The notes below the pieces were generated by a model. That model searched no databases. It worked only from the letters and a program-made list of their open reading frames with translations, and was not told where the DNA came from. The translations under genes were made by a program, and so were the position numbers. This document shows, piece after piece, positions 60,375 to 64,000 of a stretch of 64,000 nt of DNA; the first letter of the stretch is position 1; each line of letters opens with the position of its first letter. The stretch comes from Bacillota bacterium (GTDB lineage: Bacteria > Bacillota > Bacilli > Paenibacillales > Paenibacillaceae), in NCBI GenBank assembly GCA_023460795.1, contig JAEWPC010000090.1:148947-212946 (forward strand). Reading direction: 5' to 3'.

Positions 60375-60589
60375 CGAACTGGAACGTAACGCAGACGATC
60401 AACATCGGCCAATTGCGCGTGGAAGCCGTCTCCAACTCCGCGGTGCTGCAGATCGGCTGCGCGGGCAGCATACAATCGTTATCCCAGCTTTACAATACGG
60501 GAGGCTTCACCGAGCCCGCTCCCGAAATCGGGGGAGTAGGAGAAGCGCTTTCGTCGCTGTCGCTTGTTCCTCTTCCTAATCCGACATAA
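60371..60589 (+). CDS. gerPB: Spore germination protein GerPB
   Basis: The 72-residue protein carries the GerPB motif TINIGQLRVEAVSNSAVLQI, GCAGSIQSLSQLYNTGGFTE and PAPEIGG. Starts with GTG inside the end of gerPA (GTGA overlap). Acts with the other GerP proteins in coat permeability. Confidence 0.9.
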   Translation: MTNWNVTQTINIGQLRVEAVSNSAVLQIGCAGSIQSLSQLYNTGGFTEPAPEIGGVGEALSSLSLVPLPNPT

Positions 60590-60603
60590 AGGAGGATGCC
60601 TCC

Positions 60604-61272
60604 ATGTACCAGCCTTCGAATCCGGGCACGGGGACGGCGAAAGGATCGCTCCCCCCGATCTGCGATTGGCCGACATTGCTGCAGCGGTTCTACGCATCCG
60701 AGCAGCTGCTGCAGCAATTAAACGCACAGCTACAGACGCTGCGGAAGCAGCTTGACGACGCCCGTAACAAGCCTCCGGTGCACATCGAATACCATTTTGA
60801 CCAATTGAAGGTCAATCGCCTCGAAGGGACGCTGAACGTCGGGATTAGCCCCCAAGGCATGCCGGACATCGAATCGCTCGAGACGCCAGGGAACTCGAAT
60901 TGGAGCGTGGAGCAAGTACCCGCCGAGGACGACGGTCAGGACGCCGACGATCCGCTGAGCAGAATGCAAAGCGAAATGTATCGTTACATGGACTCCTCGG
61001 GTACGCAAGCCTTGACCGCGCTTGAATCGCGGTACGGCGTCTCCCTCGACGAGGCTCATCGCGCGAGAGTCGTTCAGGACGTAAAAGGGCAGCTGAGAGA
61101 GAGAGTACGCTATTACGTCACGATGAAACCTTACCCGATTAAAGGCTCCGACGAGGAGAAGCGCCAATGGGACGACGAGATTAAGGCAAAGACGACCAAA
61201 GACATCAATGGCGCATTCGCCGCCTATTTGCAGAAAATAGCACCGCCCGAAAGGAAAATAACGCCCCCATGA
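60604..61272 (+). CDS. gerPC: Spore germination protein GerPC
   Basis: The 222-residue protein has an N-terminal coiled coil (about 25-55, LEQLLQQ-type heptads, QLNAQLQTLRKQLDDARN), then the family segment VHIEYHFDQLKVNRLEGTLN (GTLNVGISPQG) and a helical C-terminal part. It has AAAGGAGG before the ATG. Family knowledge: GerPC is needed for normal nutrient access, and its structure acts as an oligomeric scaffold. Confidence 0.9.
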   Translation: MYQPSNPGTGTAKGSLPPICDWPTLLQRFYASEQLLQQLNAQLQTLRKQLDDARNKPPVHIEYHFDQLKVNRLEGTLNVGISPQGMPDIESLETPGNSNWSVEQVPAEDDGQDADDPLSRMQSEMYRYMDSSGTQALTALESRYGVSLDEAHRARVVQDVKGQLRERVRYYVTMKPYPIKGSDEEKRQWDDEIKAKTTKDINGAFAAYLQKIAPPERKITPP

Positions 61273-61484
61273 GAATGCCGCCCTCTTATAACCTGACCGT
61301 CGTAAACGGACCGATTAAAGTCGGTTCCATTCGTATTCTCGGTATCTCGAGCTCGGCTTCCCTGCTGCTGGGCGATACGGAATCGATCCGGCTGTATTCG
61401 TTCTTCGATACGCCGCCGGAGTCCGTCATCGTCGGCCCGCTTGCACCGTTGCCGGGCTTGCCCGAGGAGGACATGAATGCGTAA
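61269..61484 (+). CDS. gerPD: Spore germination protein GerPD
   Basis: 71 residues with YNLTVVNGPIKVGSIRILGI, SSSASLLLGDTESIRLYSFF and DTPPESVIVGPLAPL, which are GerPD hallmarks. ATGA overlap with gerPC and an 8-nt overlap with gerPE show tight coupling. Confidence 0.9.
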   Translation: MRMPPSYNLTVVNGPIKVGSIRILGISSSASLLLGDTESIRLYSFFDTPPESVIVGPLAPLPGLPEEDMNA

Positions 61485-61860
61485 AGAACAGCGAACGACG
61501 CGAATCTTATCGATCGCGCTTAATACCGTCGGTTCCTCGTCCATCGCTCAATTCGGAGACAACAAGCAAGCCGACTTGAAATCCCGCGCCATCGCGGTGC
61601 AGCGGGCCATTCCGAACTATGAACAAGACGAAGCTCGTTTCGCCTCCTACGGGCTATTCGCGAGGCCGCTGCTTCAGCTGAACACCGGCCTAACCGTCGA
61701 GACTCGCATGGATCGAAGTCCCCCCGACATCGAGATCGGTTGCATCGACGTAACGGCCTTGGCTTCGTCGGCTTTACTAAGGGCAGGCTGCGGCGGTCCG
61801 CACGCGGCTCAGACCCGCGTCCTGCATATTCGCCATTTCAACTACCCGGGCATTCGTTGA
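61477..61860 (+). CDS. gerPE: Spore germination protein GerPE
   Basis: 127 residues with RILSIALNTVGSSSIAQFGD near the start and a C-terminal segment ending VLHIRHFNY, the GerPE pattern. It contains two cysteines in the second half. Last recognised gerP gene here; no gerPF follows it. Confidence 0.88.
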   Translation: MRKEQRTTRILSIALNTVGSSSIAQFGDNKQADLKSRAIAVQRAIPNYEQDEARFASYGLFARPLLQLNTGLTVETRMDRSPPDIEIGCIDVTALASSALLRAGCGGPHAAQTRVLHIRHFNYPGIR

Positions 61861-61976
61861 AATATCAGGATAAAACGCAGGCTGGGTACAAACGCACAGG
61901 AGTCATCATGCCCCCCGCCATATGCTGACATTGTGATTCACCATCACATCATTACAAGCGCGGGAGGTTTGCACAG

Positions 61977-62096
61977 ATGAGTTATCCGGTTGCAGGTGCA
62001 GTAGGCTGTGGTCATGGACATGGGGTTATGGGAACAGCTGCTTTCGTTCTTGTTCTCTTCATCCTGCTCGTTATCATCCTTCGTGCCGGCTATTAA
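61977..62096 (+). CDS. YjcZ-like small sporulation protein (39 aa)
   Basis: A 40-codon frame starting MSYPVAGAVGCGHGHGVMGT followed by a single hydrophobic helix FVLVLFILLVIILRAGY. The Gly/His-rich head and single C-terminal helix are the YjcZ-type pattern of sporulation miniproteins. GGGAGG lies 9 nt before the ATG. It follows gerPE by 116 bp and precedes a strong terminator. Confidence 0.8.
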   Translation: MSYPVAGAVGCGHGHGVMGTAAFVLVLFILLVIILRAGY

Positions 62097-62120
62097 GACG
62101 TAACAGTCGCGCACCATAAG

Positions 62121-62153
62121 AAAACCTTGCCGACCGATGTCGGCAAGGTTTTT
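62121..62153. terminator. Bidirectional terminator between the YjcZ-like gene and pucR-like gene
   Basis: AAAACCTTGCCGAC pairs with GTCGGCAAGGTTTT around a 4-nt loop, with A/T runs on both sides. Confidence 0.93.
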
Positions 62154-62159
62154 GAACGT

Positions 62160-63839
62160 TTAGGAGTCGGTCGTGATCTGCCCGAGCTTCAACGCAAGAT
62201 GCAGCTGCAGGCGATCTTCCGGATCGTCTAGAGATACGCCGAGGATCGCTTGGATCTTCTCTAGCCGGTAGACGATCGTATTGTAATGCGCGTACAGCTT
62301 CTCCGAGGTCAACTTGATGTTGCCGTTGCAGCGGAAGAACATCTCGAGCGTCTCGACCAGCCGTCCGCCGCCTTTGCGGTCGGCTTGCTGCAAGGGCGCG
62401 GCGAAACGCAGCAGGAATTGCTCCCTCTCTTCTCCAGACGGAATGAGATACAACAGCGAATATACGCCCAGACGGTCGTACGTGATGACTTCCCCCGGCA
62501 ATCCGCACACTTCCGCTACCTGCCTTGCCCTTCCGGCCTGCGACCAACTGCCGTGCAAGCCGTCGTATGTGTCGACGACCCGGCCCGCGTACAGCTTCAA
62601 TTCCTTGTCGCCTAGAACCGGGCGCAGCTCTGCCAGCAGTCTGCCGAGCAGCTGCTCAAGCCCTTCGGCATCCTGCTGATCCCCTAACGGGCCTTTGCCT
62701 AGCGGCAGCACAAGCGCTAGATCGTTACCGATCGGCGCGGCGAACAGACCGTCGATCGAACGCAGTCGCTCGGACCGAAGACGGCGCGTAACTTCTCTAA
62801 GCCTCTCGGCATTCGGCTCCTTCTGACGCCACCCTGCCAATACGGCGCACATGCGCGATCCTTCGGGGATCGTGCAGCCGCATACGTCGGCTCGCAGCTT
62901 CCAGTCGGCGTCGGAGACGATTTTACCCGTCAACCAATCTTGCAGGAATTGGTCCAAGTACTTGCCTTCGACTTCCCTCACGGCTTCGACGTTAGCCATC
63001 TCCAGACCGACCAGCGCGGACAGTCTATCGATGCTTAAGGCATCGATAGACGAGATATCGCGGTCCCTTTCCAATAGGACGAGGCACGCTTGATTCATCC
63101 TTCGGGACGGAATCGGACTCGCGTATGCCCGGCATCCGTTCTGAAGCATCGAGAAGCCATATAGGGCGCCGCGTCCGAACGGCTTAATCGCTAGCGCCTG
63201 CAGAAGCGACGAGATCTCCACGGTGTCCGCGCTCCGTATGCTTGCGGATAGCCAAGACTTATCCTGCTCACGCACGACGACGACCGGATTTCCGAGCATC
63301 TCCTCCAAAGCGTCTAGGAACGGATACAGTCCGCCGCCGTCAAGAAGCAGCCTGGTCATGCTCTGAATCCGATTCTGCAGGTCGGCGAGCTGGGACGTCT
63401 CGAGCGCCAGGACCCGCTCCATGCACACCTTCACGACATCCGGGAATACGAGGTCGGGAGGCAGCTCCACGAGCGCGAATCCAAGCCGGTCCGCCTCCTT
63501 CTTCACCTCGTTCGGAACGTCCTCCATATAAGGTTTAGCCATGATTCCCCATGCGGCAACGCCGCGTATAACCAGCTCCGGAACAAGCTGCAGGAGGCGT
63601 TCCGGCTCATCTTGGAAGAGGCGTCCGGTCGTCATCAGGAAGTCCCCCGGCCTCACCCACGACTCGATATCGGACAGCTCCATCGCGCTGACTCTGGCGA
63701 TGGTACGGTCTAGACCGGCTTGGCCCGCGACGAGCTTGGCATTCTTCATGAGCGGAATGGCCATAAGTTCGTTCACTGTTAATATAGGTTCAGCGGCTGA
63801 TCTTGCGTTAAATGATTCTTTGCGCGGCAGCATGGCCAT
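62160..63839 (-). CDS. PucR-family transcriptional regulator
   Basis: This 559-residue regulator has an N-terminal PucR domain (about 15-140; LTVNELMAIPLMKNAKLVAG, WVRPGDFLMTTGRLF), a GAF-like middle part and a C-terminal PucR helix-turn-helix (about 490-550; LVETLEMFFRCNGNIKLTSE, HYNTIVYRLEKIQ). In B. subtilis PucR controls purine degradation; other members control amino acid or nitrogen catabolism, and the target here is unknown. GAGGGGG is 7 nt before the ATG. The partner gene to the right lies outside the window. Confidence 0.9.
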   Translation of the reverse strand: MAMLPRKESFNARSAAEPILTVNELMAIPLMKNAKLVAGQAGLDRTIARVSAMELSDIESWVRPGDFLMTTGRLFQDEPERLLQLVPELVIRGVAAWGIMAKPYMEDVPNEVKKEADRLGFALVELPPDLVFPDVVKVCMERVLALETSQLADLQNRIQSMTRLLLDGGGLYPFLDALEEMLGNPVVVVREQDKSWLSASIRSADTVEISSLLQALAIKPFGRGALYGFSMLQNGCRAYASPIPSRRMNQACLVLLERDRDISSIDALSIDRLSALVGLEMANVEAVREVEGKYLDQFLQDWLTGKIVSDADWKLRADVCGCTIPEGSRMCAVLAGWRQKEPNAERLREVTRRLRSERLRSIDGLFAAPIGNDLALVLPLGKGPLGDQQDAEGLEQLLGRLLAELRPVLGDKELKLYAGRVVDTYDGLHGSWSQAGRARQVAEVCGLPGEVITYDRLGVYSLLYLIPSGEEREQFLLRFAAPLQQADRKGGGRLVETLEMFFRCNGNIKLTSEKLYAHYNTIVYRLEKIQAILGVSLDDPEDRLQLHLALKLGQITTDS

Positions 63840-63905
63840 AGTGCAACCCCCTCGACAGTCATCCCCATCTCGTCACGTGGCGAAAAAAAGGCTATACGTG
63901 CATAA

Positions 63906-63924
63906 ACGTTACATACTTTAACGT
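63906..63924. promoter_or_regulatory. Inverted repeat upstream of pucR-like gene
   Basis: ACGTTA and TAACGT separated by 7 bp, 67 bp before the pucR-like start; possible operator. Confidence 0.35.
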
Positions 63925-63956
63925 AATTTATCGTGTTCAACGAAAAAATGAGTCGT

Positions 63957-63977
63957 TATGTAATATAATATTACATA
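63957..63977. promoter_or_regulatory. 21-bp perfect palindrome upstream of pucR-like gene
   Basis: TATGTAATAT and ATATTACATA flank a single A: a perfect 10-1-10 palindrome of AT-rich sequence. Its TTACATA half-site also occurs at 63909-63915. It could be a regulator site for the pucR-like gene or for a divergent gene to the right. Confidence 0.5.
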
Positions 63978-64000
63978 TGCTCGCAATTGTCTTTAGGGAT

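Noticed and set aside
1..64000. tRNA or rRNA genes, IS elements, prophage
   Set aside because: No cloverleaf, rRNA-like stretch, transposase or phage structural gene was recognised on either strand.

Overview
The window looks like the chromosome of an endospore-forming Bacillota of the Paenibacillaceae type (Paenibacillus/Cohnella-like). The reasons are the full SpoIIIAA-AH operon, Spo0A, SpoIVB, gerP genes and a YjcZ-type miniprotein, combined with fairly high GC by eye, frequent TTG/GTG starts with strong AGGAGG-type ribosome sites, and a backbone order matching Bacillus subtilis from bkd through spo0A, dxs, acc, spoIIIA, efp and yqhQPO to mntR. The genus is an inference. No rRNA, tRNA, prophage or transposase was seen.

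Layout. 1-6.5 kb: start of an M20 peptidase, a 31-codon Prli42 gene, lipB, and the branched-chain 2-oxoacid dehydrogenase operon (lpdV-bkdAA-bkdAB-bkdB) facing yqzF. 6.5-16.6 kb: a PrsA-like foldase and a sugar-type (Lpl/Yte) ABC importer. The importer has two permeases, two lipoprotein binding proteins and a YesM/YesN-type kinase and regulator, with a cre-like site upstream. 16.7-25 kb: spo0A (with 0A boxes and a sigma-H-like promoter), spoIVB, recN, argR, an unknown membrane-anchored protein, tlyA, dxs. 25.1-25.5 kb: a 51-bp tandem repeat array. 25.5-33 kb: ispA, xseB, xseA, folD, nusB, DUF2273, amaP, asp23, accC, accB. 33-39.2 kb: spoIIIAH to spoIIIAA behind a good sigma-E promoter, then yqhV. 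39.4-48 kb: a ComA-like gene, a DUF441 gene, a 50-bp repeat array, lysC, efp, pepP, aroQ, yqhR, yqhQ, yqhP, yqhO. 48-55.8 kb: two ABC exporters, mntR, a CcdA-like gene, and a zinc importer with a promoter and Zur-like box. 55.9-58.5 kb: metG with a Met T-box leader, and yidD. 58.5-59.2 kb: a second, inverted array of the 50-bp family. 59.2-64 kb: a small membrane protein, an Hsp20-like gene, gerPABCDE, a YjcZ-like miniprotein and a PucR-family regulator.

How it works together. Most genes are housekeeping or sporulation genes in long, tightly packed minus-strand operons. They cover isoprenoid synthesis (dxs, ispA), fatty-acid synthesis (accBC) and branched-chain primer supply with lipoylation (bkd, lipB). 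They also cover the mother-cell feeding-tube complex (SpoIIIA) with forespore signalling (SpoIVB), and metal homeostasis (mntR, znu).

The least explained feature is a set of intergenic arrays. Three repeat types (two of 50 bp, one of 51 bp) share one design: a palindrome that would form an RNA or DNA hairpin plus a constant linker, repeated head to tail. One type occurs as two inverted copies 18 kb apart that share the same sub-variants. No cas, transposase or reverse transcriptase gene is near them. They are the best candidate here for an undescribed element.
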